Assembly (NCBI GenBank): GCA_036397975.1
Contig: DASWHW010000017.1
Span: 1-5,598 of the forward strand
From: SZUA-287 sp036397975
Lineage (GTDB): Bacteria; Bacteroidota; Ignavibacteria; UBA10030; UBA6906
Reading direction: 5' to 3'
Length of the DNA stretch: 5,598 nt
Position 1 is the stretch's first letter. The number at the start of each line of letters is the position of its first letter. Shown here one piece after another: positions 1 through 5,111 of the stretch. Both the position numbers and the translations under genes were made by a program. A model generated the notes under the pieces. That model saw nothing but the letters and a program-made list of their open reading frames with translations. It did no database searches and was not told the DNA's origin.

Positions 1-246
1 AGTATGAAGAGCTACCAAATCATCTTCAGCCACTGCCCGCACGAATTCAATATCTTTATGAGGATACTCCCGCGCCATTTTGGAGAAGTATTCGATGAAC
101 GGGGTTTTGCCATCACCGACCAACGGGTTATGCTGTATGTACTCATCTCCGACATACAACTCGACGGCCTTCGCAGGTTCGCCCTGGTAGGCCATCCGAT
201 AGAATTCAATTGCGTTCCGTTTGTTCATTTCCGAGTTGTTTTTCAT
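1..246 (-). CDS. SnoaL-like / NTF2-fold protein, N-terminal part (runs off window)
   Basis: The 82 visible codons begin MKNNSEMNKRNAIEFYRMAY and contain AVELYVGDEYIQHNP (about residues 31-45), then a GDGK turn and FIEYFSKMAREYP. This pattern is typical of the small SnoaL-like proteins once annotated as predicted aldol-condensation enzymes (NTF2-like cone fold, normally about 120-150 residues). The true substrate of this subfamily is generally unknown. The 3' end lies outside the window. The start at 246 is the first ATG. A second in-frame ATG seven codons in (position 228) is also possible, and neither has a strong Shine-Dalgarno. The gene lies 66 bp after the DinB stop with no terminator visible between them, so co-transcription with DinB is inferred. 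The family assignment rests on pattern recognition, not a search. Confidence 0.8.
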   Translation of the reverse strand, partial: MKNNSEMNKRNAIEFYRMAYQGEPAKAVELYVGDEYIQHNPLVGDGKTPFIEYFSKMAREYPHKDIEFVRAVAEDDLVALHT

Positions 247-312
247 GCGTTGCTCAACATTTATGAGTTTCAGTCTGCCTTCAAAAACCTCATCGCTGGA
301 AACAAGTCAATG

Positions 313-786
313 CTACTTCCACCGCTTGCGCTGCCTTGGGTCGTCGCCTGAAAATACTTGGTCAAGGTGGTGTTCCAGGTGTCGAACGTAATCGCTGACA
401 ATGAACTCCAATGTAACTGGTTCTTTCTCCCCAACATCACAGACGTTTGAAAGAGAGCCTGGATTCGTGTGGGCGATGACATGGGCGAGATGGCGATTAT
501 ACCTATACCACAACTCCACAAGGTCATTCCACGGTTCCAAATGGTACTTCTGCGAACTCACCCAATGAAGTTGAGAATACCGGAACGTGCCTATGTCCGG
601 AAGTTCCTGCATACGTACAATACGTTGATGATTATTGGACGCAGAATCAATGAGGTGGCCGAGCAGCTCTTTGAGTGACCACTTATCAGGATACGGTCTG
701 TCCGAGGCCGCTGTTTCTGTGATTGCGCGGAGACGTTGATAAGCGCTACTGATAACGTTAGCAAGACGCTGAGAATCGGATTCCAT
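313..786 (-). CDS. DinB-like four-helix metal-binding protein
   Basis: A 157-residue protein of the DinB/YfiT-like superfamily, four-helix bundles that bind a divalent metal through three histidines; many act as thiol-dependent transferases. Visible marks are PDKWSLKELLGHLIDSASNNHQR (residues 33-55, likely ligand H44), the central YNRHLAHVI, and the C-terminal YVRHLEHHLDQV (residues 133-144), which supplies the other histidines. Length fits the family. The frame stays open up to 882, but that extension translates repeat R1 and does not look like the family. I chose ATG 786 because GGAAG sits 5 nt upstream; ATG 798 is the alternative and lacks a ribosome site. Repeat R1 with its promoter-like hexamers lies about 85 bp upstream. 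The substrate cannot be told. Confidence 0.85.
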   Translation of the reverse strand: MESDSQRLANVISSAYQRLRAITETAASDRPYPDKWSLKELLGHLIDSASNNHQRIVRMQELPDIGTFRYSQLHWVSSQKYHLEPWNDLVELWYRYNRHLAHVIAHTNPGSLSNVCDVGEKEPVTLEFIVSDYVRHLEHHLDQVFSGDDPRQRKRWK

Positions 787-856
787 GAATTCTTCCATTG
801 TGGGTTGGTGTTGCGGTCGGCAGCCAGGCCATGATAATATTGCAAAGGATTCGTGA

Positions 857-899
857 AATCCCTCCAGGGGAATATACTGCAAGCAAAACGAAACGGCAA
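857..899 (-). repeat. Interspersed repeat copy R1
   Basis: One of four related copies in the window (the others are R2 2986-3033, R3 3985-4050, R4 4763-4805). By direct base counting, 861-899 matches R3 strongly: 29 of the 34 positions from 866 to 899 are identical. It matches R4 at 26 of the 29 positions from 871 to 899. Only the half carrying the promoter-like hexamers is conserved here; the stem-loop part of R2/R3 is absent. It lies between the thioesterase stop (997) and the DinB start (786). The 97 bp between R1 and 997 show no gene and no convincing terminator. Confidence 0.75.
871..899 (-). promoter_or_regulatory. Putative sigma70-like promoter in R1, ahead of DinB
   Basis: Read on the minus strand, TTGCCG (899-894) is followed after exactly 17 bp by TATATT (876-871). 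These match the TTGACA and TATAAT consensus at 4 of 6 and 5 of 6 positions. Transcription would begin near 864 and give a leader of about 80 nt before the DinB ATG at 786. The same arrangement occurs in R3 and R4. Its presence in a repeat could be coincidental, and there is no experimental support. Confidence 0.5.
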
Positions 900-996
900 A
901 CTTGGATCAGAGTCCGGAGCGGTCCGCTTAACGAGACGACGATGGACCACAAAGCAGTGCGGACGCGGGAATCTTGTCCGAAGTCCCCTGCAGCAT

Positions 997-1480
997 TTAG
1001 GTCGGTTCGCGCTTGTTCATCATATGCGCCGGCATCTGCACTGCCACTACCTGACCTCGTGCGCACAGCTCGCCGTCAGCCGAGACCGTGGCACTCACCA
1101 CCACCCTCCGTCCCTGAACCTCCTTAACACTTCCGCGGACCTCCAGAGACACTCCAAGTGGCGTTGGATGTAAATACTCCACTTGCAATGACGCCGTCAC
1201 GAAACGCAATGGCGGGTCAGTACCCATCTCACGCCCCTCATTCCGGTATGACGCTGCCGAAGCTGTGCCTGTGCCGTGACAGTCGATTAACGAAGCAATC
1301 AAGCCGCCGTAAACGTAACCGGGAATCGCGATGTGGTATGGCTTAGGATGAAAGACTGCAACTGTCTCCTCGCCGGCCCAGTAAACTCTTGAGTTGCAGG
1401 CCTTGTTCATTGAGTCGGCCGCAACCATAGCAGTAGCTGAGTTCATTTGGATAGTAATCCTGAAATGCCTTCTTGTTCAT
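997..1480 (-). pseudogene. PaaI-type hotdog thioesterase, one-base frameshift near the N-terminus
   Basis: The gene encodes an acyl-CoA thioesterase-like hotdog protein of about 160 residues once one base is removed. The start at ATG 1480 is well supported by GGAGAG 8 nt upstream. The first 32 codons read MNKKAFQDYYPNELSYCYGC followed by GRLNEQGLQLKS, the usual N-terminus with a CYGCG motif. The frame then fails: sense GTTTAC (1386-1381) should be GTTAC, so that LKS continues into YWAGEETVAVFHPK. The remainder is intact to TAA at 999-997, with the hotdog helix IPGYVYGGLIASLIDCHGTG and C-terminal GELCARGQVVAVQMP. Without correction an ATG at 1446 opens the second frame but gives a meaningless N-terminus. 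The gap after the methyltransferase stop is 52 bp, suggesting one transcript. The frameshift may be a real mutation or a homopolymer sequencing error. A second copy of the 3' end lies at 4843-4940. Confidence 0.88.
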
Positions 1481-1532
1481 ATGTTTATCTCTCCAGTGGC
1501 CGCCAGAACATTGTCATTACTTCGTGCGCCGC

Positions 1533-2330
1533 TCAACTTGCCGTACCTCGAACTGCCCATGCGCGAGCTACCAGGCTGATTGTTTCCTCATCGTTCTGCG
1601 GCAGCTTCTGATTTAGCATGTAAGCCAACGCATCTCGCCGGCTCTCGTCAAGTGATGCAACGTAAGCAGCGGCCGGACCCGTCCCCGCGAGCAGCGGTTG
1701 CCAGTAGTCGTCGAAACTACTGAACTTCGTCGGAATGTCAATGGCCTCGCATACCACATCGATGAGGCCTGCAGTGTTAAACAGCTTTGTAAGCGAAGCG
1801 CGATTACAAATCGGAAATCGCACCCCCTCGTCCTGATCACTCGCGCCCGGGTCCTCTGCGACAACAACATCCCAAAAATATCGAAGAAACTCCATCTTGC
1901 CCGCATAGTCCCAGACGCATGCTGAGACAACTCCTCCTGGCTGAACGAGACTCCCCATCTCTTTCACAGCGGCCACATGATCGGGAAAGAAGTTCAGTGC
2001 GAGGAGGGACGAGACACATCCGTAACCCTTCCCGCGCTTCGGAAGTGAGCCTGCTCCGTCTACGACGAAGGATGCCCGCTTGTCTCTGGACTGCTGTTGT
2101 GCATACTCGACGAACGCCGCCGATGGATCGCAACCCACCACCGATGCCGGATCGGCGTGCATGCAGATGGCTTCGGTCAGTGCGCCGGTTCCGCAACCCA
2201 CGTCAAGCCAGTGAGCTCCGTAAGGTATCTTGAGCCATGCAACAAACTCAGGTGCGAGCTTGCGGCTCCACCGACCCATGAAGTCTTCGTACTTGGCTCC
2301 GCCGATCCATCCGTCCTGTGTGTTGAGCAT
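1533..2330 (-). CDS. Class I SAM-dependent methyltransferase
   Basis: A 265-residue Rossmann-fold methyltransferase. SAM-binding motif I is WLDVGCGTGALTEAI (residues 41-55), and the acidic ribose-binding residue is D68 in VVGCDPS. The motif II/post-II region is SSLLALNFFPDH (107-118), and LVQPGG (128-133) is the motif III turn. The C-terminal half, with VWDYAGKMEFLRYFWD, FDDYWQPLLAG and a terminal ARAWAVRG, matches a recognisable small-molecule methyltransferase subgroup related to UbiE/MenG-like enzymes; the acceptor is unknown. Position 104 is Gly where relatives usually have the Asp of a FDAV-type motif, which may be natural variation. The start at 2330 is supported by AAGGTGG just upstream, overlapping the stop codon of the GNAT gene 9 bp away. 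Translational coupling with GNAT is therefore likely. Confidence 0.92.
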   Translation of the reverse strand: MLNTQDGWIGGAKYEDFMGRWSRKLAPEFVAWLKIPYGAHWLDVGCGTGALTEAICMHADPASVVGCDPSAAFVEYAQQQSRDKRASFVVDGAGSLPKRGKGYGCVSSLLALNFFPDHVAAVKEMGSLVQPGGVVSACVWDYAGKMEFLRYFWDVVVAEDPGASDQDEGVRFPICNRASLTKLFNTAGLIDVVCEAIDIPTKFSSFDDYWQPLLAGTGPAAAYVASLDESRRDALAYMLNQKLPQNDEETISLVARAWAVRGTAS

Positions 2331-2339
2331 ACCACCACC

Positions 2340-2873
2340 TTAATGCTTGGCTAAACGTTCTTCGAATGCTGTAGAAGTTATTTGATACACTACGTTTTCT
2401 CTCCTTTCGCCATCCACACGTGAACCGACACGTACGCCGCCGATCTTTTCCAGAGCCCGCTGCGATCGCAGGTTCTGCGGACCGACAAGAAACACAACTG
2501 AGTCCACAAACTGGAAAGCGTGTTGCAGCATCAATCGTTTCATCTCACTGTTGTATCGGCCGCCCCAATACGACCGTGCCAGGAATGTCCAGCCGATCTC
2601 GATCTCGCGTTTTCTTTCATCGTATCCATGAAAGCGTGATGAACCGATTACCTGCTTGGTTCTGGGATCAATGGCAATCAAGGCGCCGCCGGATTCCAGA
2701 GCATCACGAAAGAATTTCTGAAAAACCGGTAACTCATATCGGTCACTCGCCGGATGTTGTTCCCATATGAGCGGGTCGGATGCAACTGCATAAAGAGCGT
2801 CAAAGTCTTCAGCAGCTAGGGGTCGGAGTTCGATCAAGTCGTTTTTGAGAATAGGTTGATATGCGAAGGACAC
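2340..2873 (-). CDS. GNAT-family N-acetyltransferase (RimJ/RimL-like)
   Basis: A 177-residue acetyl-CoA-dependent N-acetyltransferase. The N-terminal strand is LIELRPLAAEDFDALYAVAS (residues 13-32), followed by WEQHPASDRYE. The GNAT core is VIGSSRFHGYD (75-85), IEIGWTFLARSYWGGRYNSEMKRLML (91-116; acetyl-CoA pyrophosphate loop around R100-G105), and motif B NLRSQRALEKIGG (134-146). Family length is normal, so it appears complete; the substrate amine is unknown. The start codon is GTG at 2873, the first start after an in-frame TGA, and no ATG gives the correct N-terminus. There is no clear Shine-Dalgarno. Instead a perfect palindrome ends one base before the start. It is first in a tight cluster with the methyltransferase (9 bp gap) and the thioesterase. 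Confidence 0.92.
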   Translation of the reverse strand: MSFAYQPILKNDLIELRPLAAEDFDALYAVASDPLIWEQHPASDRYELPVFQKFFRDALESGGALIAIDPRTKQVIGSSRFHGYDERKREIEIGWTFLARSYWGGRYNSEMKRLMLQHAFQFVDSVVFLVGPQNLRSQRALEKIGGVRVGSRVDGERRENVVYQITSTAFEERLAKH

Positions 2874-2874
2874 G

Positions 2875-2886
2875 GTGAAATTTCAC
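2875..2886. promoter_or_regulatory. 12-bp perfect palindrome at the GNAT start codon
   Basis: GTGAAATTTCAC is its own reverse complement and ends one base upstream of the GTG start at 2873. An operator at such a site could block transcription or translation initiation of the GNAT cluster. No regulator gene is in the window, so the role is inference only. A single 12-mer palindrome can occur by chance. Confidence 0.3.
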
Positions 2887-2906
2887 TCGCTATAGTTAGA
2901 TTCTGG

Positions 2907-2918
2907 AAGCCATGGCTT
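2907..2918. repeat. 12-bp perfect palindrome upstream of GNAT
   Basis: AAGCCATGGCTT is self-complementary and lies 33 bp from the GNAT start. Two perfect 12-bp palindromes within 45 bp of one start codon is more than expected by chance for a leader this short, but neither matches an operator I can name. Between them the minus strand reads AACTATAG, a weak -10-like sequence without a clear partner. Confidence 0.25.
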
Positions 2919-2985
2919 GGCTCCTTGCATTGTCTCTCGGTCACTTCTCTTTATGAAGGCAATCAAACCTCGTTTCCAACCCCTA

Positions 2986-3033
2986 TGCTCAGGCAGTGGC
3001 GCCTGAGGGTGTTCTTGCTGGGAATTTGCTGCA
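2986..3033 (-). repeat. Interspersed repeat copy R2, with stem-loop
   Basis: By direct counting it is identical to R3 (3985-4032) at 40 of 48 positions with no gaps. It contains a 7-bp stem-loop at 2988-3007 (CTCAGGC, 6-nt loop, GCCTGAG). The part corresponding to the promoter-like hexamers of R1/R3/R4 is decayed here: CAAATT replaces TATATT, and no -35-like hexamer is left. It lies between the EF-hand-like gene and GNAT. R2 and R3 therefore form direct repeats about 1 kb apart on either side of the 3077-3895 gene. Confidence 0.75.
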
Positions 3034-3041
3034 CGAAAAGC

Positions 3042-3057
3042 TGAAGTCGAGACTTCA
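3042..3057 (-). terminator. Possible weak terminator after the EF-hand-like gene
   Basis: TGAAGTCTCGACTTCA forms a perfect 6-bp stem with a 4-nt loop, 19 bp beyond the stop at 3077. It is followed on the minus strand by AGCTTTTCG. The U-run is only four bases and the stem is AT-rich, so efficiency is doubtful. Placement fits the end of that transcription unit. Confidence 0.35.
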
Positions 3058-3076
3058 TTCTTTGGCAGGAGTTAGT

Positions 3077-3895
3077 CTATTTTCCCCAGAGAATCTTCCG
3101 TGCAAGGTTAAGAACTCTCTCGTCCGGAAGAAGTTCTGCAAGATTCCCCGTACGCAAGTCATACGTGTACACTTGCTCACGCCAGTCCCTTTGCGGGATG
3201 CTTGGATCATGGGGCCGTGATTGACCACGAAAAACCAGTTTGTCCCGTCGGAACGACTTGACAAGTTCTCTCACTATGATACTGTCAGGTGTAACAGGAC
3301 GGAGATTGAGACCATTCAAGTCGGAAATGTACAATCCCGATTCATCTCGATCGGTCAATCGCCCATCGCCATTCGTATCGTGAAATACAATGCGATAGAG
3401 GATGAACTTCTGCAGGGTGTCGCCCGGTTGTGGAATGTCTGCCCGCACCACGCATGCTTTCTGCTGAGTGACCAGTCGTATGTCGGATCCATCGTCACTG
3501 ATGAATGCGAGATTGATTGTGCCATTGCCAGACAGAGAATTCCGTTCCTCGGACTCGGGCACAACGCGCACGAGCGCCATGGGCGATGGACCTCTCTTTC
3601 CTGCCGATTCAGCTTCCAGATATGCACTGATGTTGATAGCTTTCTCAAGGTCCTTTGAGATGAGGGTCACATAAGTGTACGCTGTCGCACCAATCCTACG
3701 GGGGATAGTTGTGACAATATCTTGAATTGCGAGACTGTCCTTGCGGGCATCTTTGATGCTTTCTCCGACGAGTGGGCCGACCGGTCGAGGCCCGGACTGC
3801 AGATATTTCTGAACACGGTCAGAAAGAAAGAGTAACGTTACAATCAAAACCAGAACGCCGTTGACGAACCAGATGCGTTTAAGCCATTTGTCCAT
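3077..3895 (-). CDS. Membrane-anchored protein with EF-hand-like calcium loop
   Basis: A 272-residue protein that I do not recognise as a named family. Residues 8-24 (IWFVNGVLVLIVTLLFL) form one hydrophobic helix after a basic start (MDKWLKR), consistent with an N-terminal anchor and an outward-facing body. At 173-184 the loop DTNGDGRLTDRD has Asp/Asn at positions 1, 3, 5 and Asp at 12, as in EF-hand and dockerin calcium loops. It is followed by SGLYISDLNGLNLRPVTPD, a phrase common in TolB/PD40-type beta-propeller proteins. The C-terminus YTYDLRTGNLAELLPD also looks propeller-like, and 130-142 (AFISDDGSDIRLV) resembles another such blade strand. The body is probably a beta-rich periplasmic or extracytoplasmic domain. 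The start at 3895 has AAAGGA about 11 nt upstream. Repeats R2 and R3 lie on either side. Confidence 0.85.
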   Translation of the reverse strand: MDKWLKRIWFVNGVLVLIVTLLFLSDRVQKYLQSGPRPVGPLVGESIKDARKDSLAIQDIVTTIPRRIGATAYTYVTLISKDLEKAINISAYLEAESAGKRGPSPMALVRVVPESEERNSLSGNGTINLAFISDDGSDIRLVTQQKACVVRADIPQPGDTLQKFILYRIVFHDTNGDGRLTDRDESGLYISDLNGLNLRPVTPDSIIVRELVKSFRRDKLVFRGQSRPHDPSIPQRDWREQVYTYDLRTGNLAELLPDERVLNLARKILWGK

Positions 3896-3984
3896 GTTGA
3901 TCGAAATCCTTTCGCTGATTGAATGCCCCGACTAATTTTGTTGCTTTGCACTCGTTATGTTTTACCTCGCCCCGCGCAACACAT

Positions 3985-4050
3985 TGCTCAGGCAGTGTGG
4001 CCTGATTGTGTTCTTGAGGGGAATATACTGCAACGAGAACGGAAGGGCAA
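3985..4050 (-). repeat. Interspersed repeat copy R3, most complete
   Basis: This copy has both parts of the repeat. The first is a stem-loop (3988-4005, 6-bp stem TCAGGC/GCCTGA with a 6-nt loop), which aligns with R2. The second is the hexamer-bearing half (4008-4050), which is identical to R4 (4763-4805) at 33 of 43 positions without gaps. It lies 90-155 bp upstream of the 3895 start. Confidence 0.78.
4022..4050 (-). promoter_or_regulatory. Putative sigma70-like promoter in R3, ahead of the EF-hand-like gene
   Basis: On the minus strand TTGCCC (4050-4045) and TATATT (4027-4022) are separated by exactly 17 bp. A transcript from here would carry the TCAGGC/GCCTGA stem-loop in a leader of about 120 nt before the ATG at 3895. 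R1 and R4 share the 17-bp spacing. Confidence 0.45.
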
Positions 4051-4067
4051 CCGCATGTTTCTAGCCC

Positions 4068-4093
4068 GTTACTTCTCTTTGAAGAGAAGTAAC
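4068..4093. repeat. Perfect 11-bp hairpin
   Basis: GTTACTTCTCT and AGAGAAGTAAC are exact inverted copies around a TTGA loop. It resembles the widespread class of dispersed bacterial elements whose ends carry GTTACTT...AAGTAAC-type hairpins. It stands at the left end of the nested inverted-repeat region 4093-4276 and may be its terminal hairpin. No T-run follows on the minus strand, so I do not call it a terminator. Confidence 0.6.
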
Positions 4094-4276
4094 CAAGAGA
4101 ACATTCGAAATCGAAACGCACGATTCACGCTCCTGCGCACATGCTTGCGAGTTTCGGTGCCGCACCGCCCGAGAACGAGAGAGGTTGTGCATATTCACCG
4201 AAACTCAAACGCTTCGCGTGAATCCTTTCCGTCACACCCCGCCGTCGATTTCGGTGGCCTGCCCGCGTTTCTTTGG
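4093..4276. repeat. Nested inverted-repeat element (structured, gene-free)
   Basis: Several inverted repeats are nested in register. 4149-4159 pairs with 4196-4206 (11 bp, GAGTTTCGGTG/CACCGAAACTC), and 4122-4130 pairs with 4216-4224 (9 bp, GATTCACGC/GCGTGAATC). 4106-4114 pairs with 4245-4253 (9 bp, CGAAATCGA/TCGATTTCG), and 4093-4102 pairs loosely with 4267-4276 (7 Watson-Crick plus 2 G-T pairs of 10). The whole could fold into a long arm about 180 nt in extent. No protein reading in this stretch looks real. A MITE-like element or a structured RNA are the two readings; coding function is unlikely. Confidence 0.6.
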
Positions 4277-4362
4277 GATAGAAAGTATCGTTACATTCCC
4301 ATGGCTATTCCCTCAAACTCACGCCGATCCCGACTATCAGGAGGACGATGATAGAATGCTGC

Positions 4363-4518
4363 CTATGACTCTTGACTTCTCCTGACCCGTAGCTGCTTCC
4401 AATGCTTGACGTCTCGTCCGTAGAATAATGGAAAGAAAAGAATCAGGACGAGAGGGGCAAGGAGCAACGGCTCTATTGGGCTGTTGGCTGCAAGCCATTC
4501 AGAGAGCTTCTCTGCCAT
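4363..4518 (-). CDS. Small single-helix membrane protein, 51 aa (hypothetical)
   Basis: An open frame of 51 codons begins MAEKLSEWLAANSPIEPLLL, continues APLVLILFFPLFYGRD and ends with VKHWKQLRVRRSQES. It has a short amphipathic N-terminus, a hydrophobic helix at about residues 17-33, and a strongly basic tail that would stay in the cytoplasm by the positive-inside rule. AAGG lies 10 nt before the ATG. It begins 66 bp after the stop of the truncated membrane protein at 4585. I know no family for it. The composition is more protein-like than chance, but a remnant of a longer gene is also possible. Confidence 0.5.
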   Translation of the reverse strand: MAEKLSEWLAANSPIEPLLLAPLVLILFFPLFYGRDVKHWKQLRVRRSQES

Positions 4519-4584
4519 GGTGTTAAGACCTTGATAAGTTCACCGTAGCGCGTTATCTGTTCCGAAGGTAAGCAAAACGGCACG

Positions 4585-4746
4585 TCACAGATACCTCAAC
4601 CACCAGTACCGTCTCTTCGCCTTGATATCAGCAAACCAGCGGCATGCAAAATATAAGAGAACAATTGCAGCCGCCCAAACGAGATAGAGGGTACCGAGCC
4701 TCCAGATATATCCTTTGTAGCCAGGACTTTTTTCTTTTGAAAGATT
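4585..4746 (-). pseudogene. C-terminal remnant of a polytopic membrane protein (DUF1624-like)
   Basis: The last ~53 codons read SPGYKGYIWRLGTLYLVWAA, then AIVLLYFACRWFADIKAKRR, ending YWWLRYL before TGA. The pattern YLVW...LLY..CRWFA..K.RRR.WWL.YL is what I recall from the extreme C-terminus of DUF1624/heparan-alpha-glucosaminide N-acetyltransferase-like membrane proteins, which normally have many helices and several hundred residues. Only the final helix and tail survive here. The frame stays open to an ATG at 4788, but that N-terminus is simply repeat R4 translated. The rest of the gene is therefore missing, with the break just inside the repeat's downstream edge. Translation of the remnant is possible but unlikely to be functional. 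Confidence 0.65.
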
Positions 4747-4762
4747 AACGTACAAATCAGTA

Positions 4763-4805
4763 GTGTTCTCGATGAGAAGATACTGCAAGAGAAACGAAAC
4801 GGCAA
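4763..4805 (-). repeat. Interspersed repeat copy R4 at a gene-fragment junction
   Basis: It aligns without gaps to R3 4008-4050 (33 of 43 identical) and to R1 871-899 (26 of 29). It keeps TTGCCG (4805-4800) and TATCTT (4782-4777) 17 bp apart, so the promoter-like geometry is present. It separates the thioesterase remnant (ending 4843) from the membrane-protein remnant (from 4746). Confidence 0.72.
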
Positions 4806-4842
4806 ACGCGGAAGCCGGGACTTTTTCCTTTTCTAAACGTGG

Positions 4843-4940
4843 TTAGGTCCGCTTCCCCTTTGTCATCATATGTGCCGGCATCTGCACTACCACGACCTGA
4901 CCTCGTGCGCACAGCTCGCCGTCAGTCGAGATCGCCGCGC
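4843..4940 (-). pseudogene. C-terminal remnant of a second hotdog thioesterase
   Basis: On the minus strand the frame reads ISTDGELCARGQVVVVQMPA, then HMMTKGKRT and TAA (4845-4843). This parallels SADGELCARGQVVAVQMPAHMMNKREPT of the gene at 997-1480. By counting, 4867-4925 matches 1021-1079 at 56 of 59 bases. The following 24 bases down to the stop match at 17 of 24 with no gap, so the stop codons align. Upstream, similarity fades near 4940 and an in-frame TGA appears. Only about 32 codons remain and no start codon exists, so this is a dead fragment of a paralogous or duplicated gene. Confidence 0.85.
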
Positions 4941-5111
4941 CACTTGTGCTGAAGGTTCAAGCCCGTGGGTTAGCATGGTTCTGACTGTTGCGAACTCAAA
5001 TACAAAGAGAGAAACCTTAAGAGACTCAAACAGAAGGCTGCCCTCCTCGGCTTTGAACTCGTGCCTGTTGCTGCCTGAGCCGCACATCCTCAGACTCTTT
5101 GGGATGAGTTT
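4941..5111. other. Stretch without a supported gene
   Basis: No convincing coding region. A minus-strand frame is open from 5129 to 4887, but its last part runs through the thioesterase remnant in a wrong frame and its beginning is inside the boundary repeat at 5112-5135. At 4950-4974 the minus strand has GCTAACCC...CTTGAACCTTCAGC, which shares the exact 10-mer CTTGAACCTT with the attC-like site at 5447-5511. It may be a worn attC remnant. Confidence 0.4.

Noticed and set aside
787..882. Extension of DinB upstream to an in-frame start at 882
   Set aside because: The added residues are a translation of repeat R1 and its flank, do not resemble DinB proteins, and ATG 786 has a ribosome site.
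906..996. Terminator in the GCGGACCGC region after the thioesterase
   Set aside because: Only a 4-bp stem with a one-base loop and no T-run on the minus strand.
3923..4351. 142-codon plus-strand open frame
   Set aside because: It crosses repeat R3, the perfect hairpin and the nested inverted repeats; the translation is rich in Arg/Ser without a fold-like pattern and it opposes all real genes.
4585..4788. Complete 67-residue small membrane protein starting at ATG 4788
   Set aside because: Residues 1-8 are the translated repeat R4, and the remainder matches only the extreme C-terminus of a much larger membrane protein, so a remnant is the better reading.
4950..4975. GGTTCAAG resembling a tRNA T-loop
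   Set aside because: No complementary T-stem, anticodon arm or acceptor stem can be placed around it.
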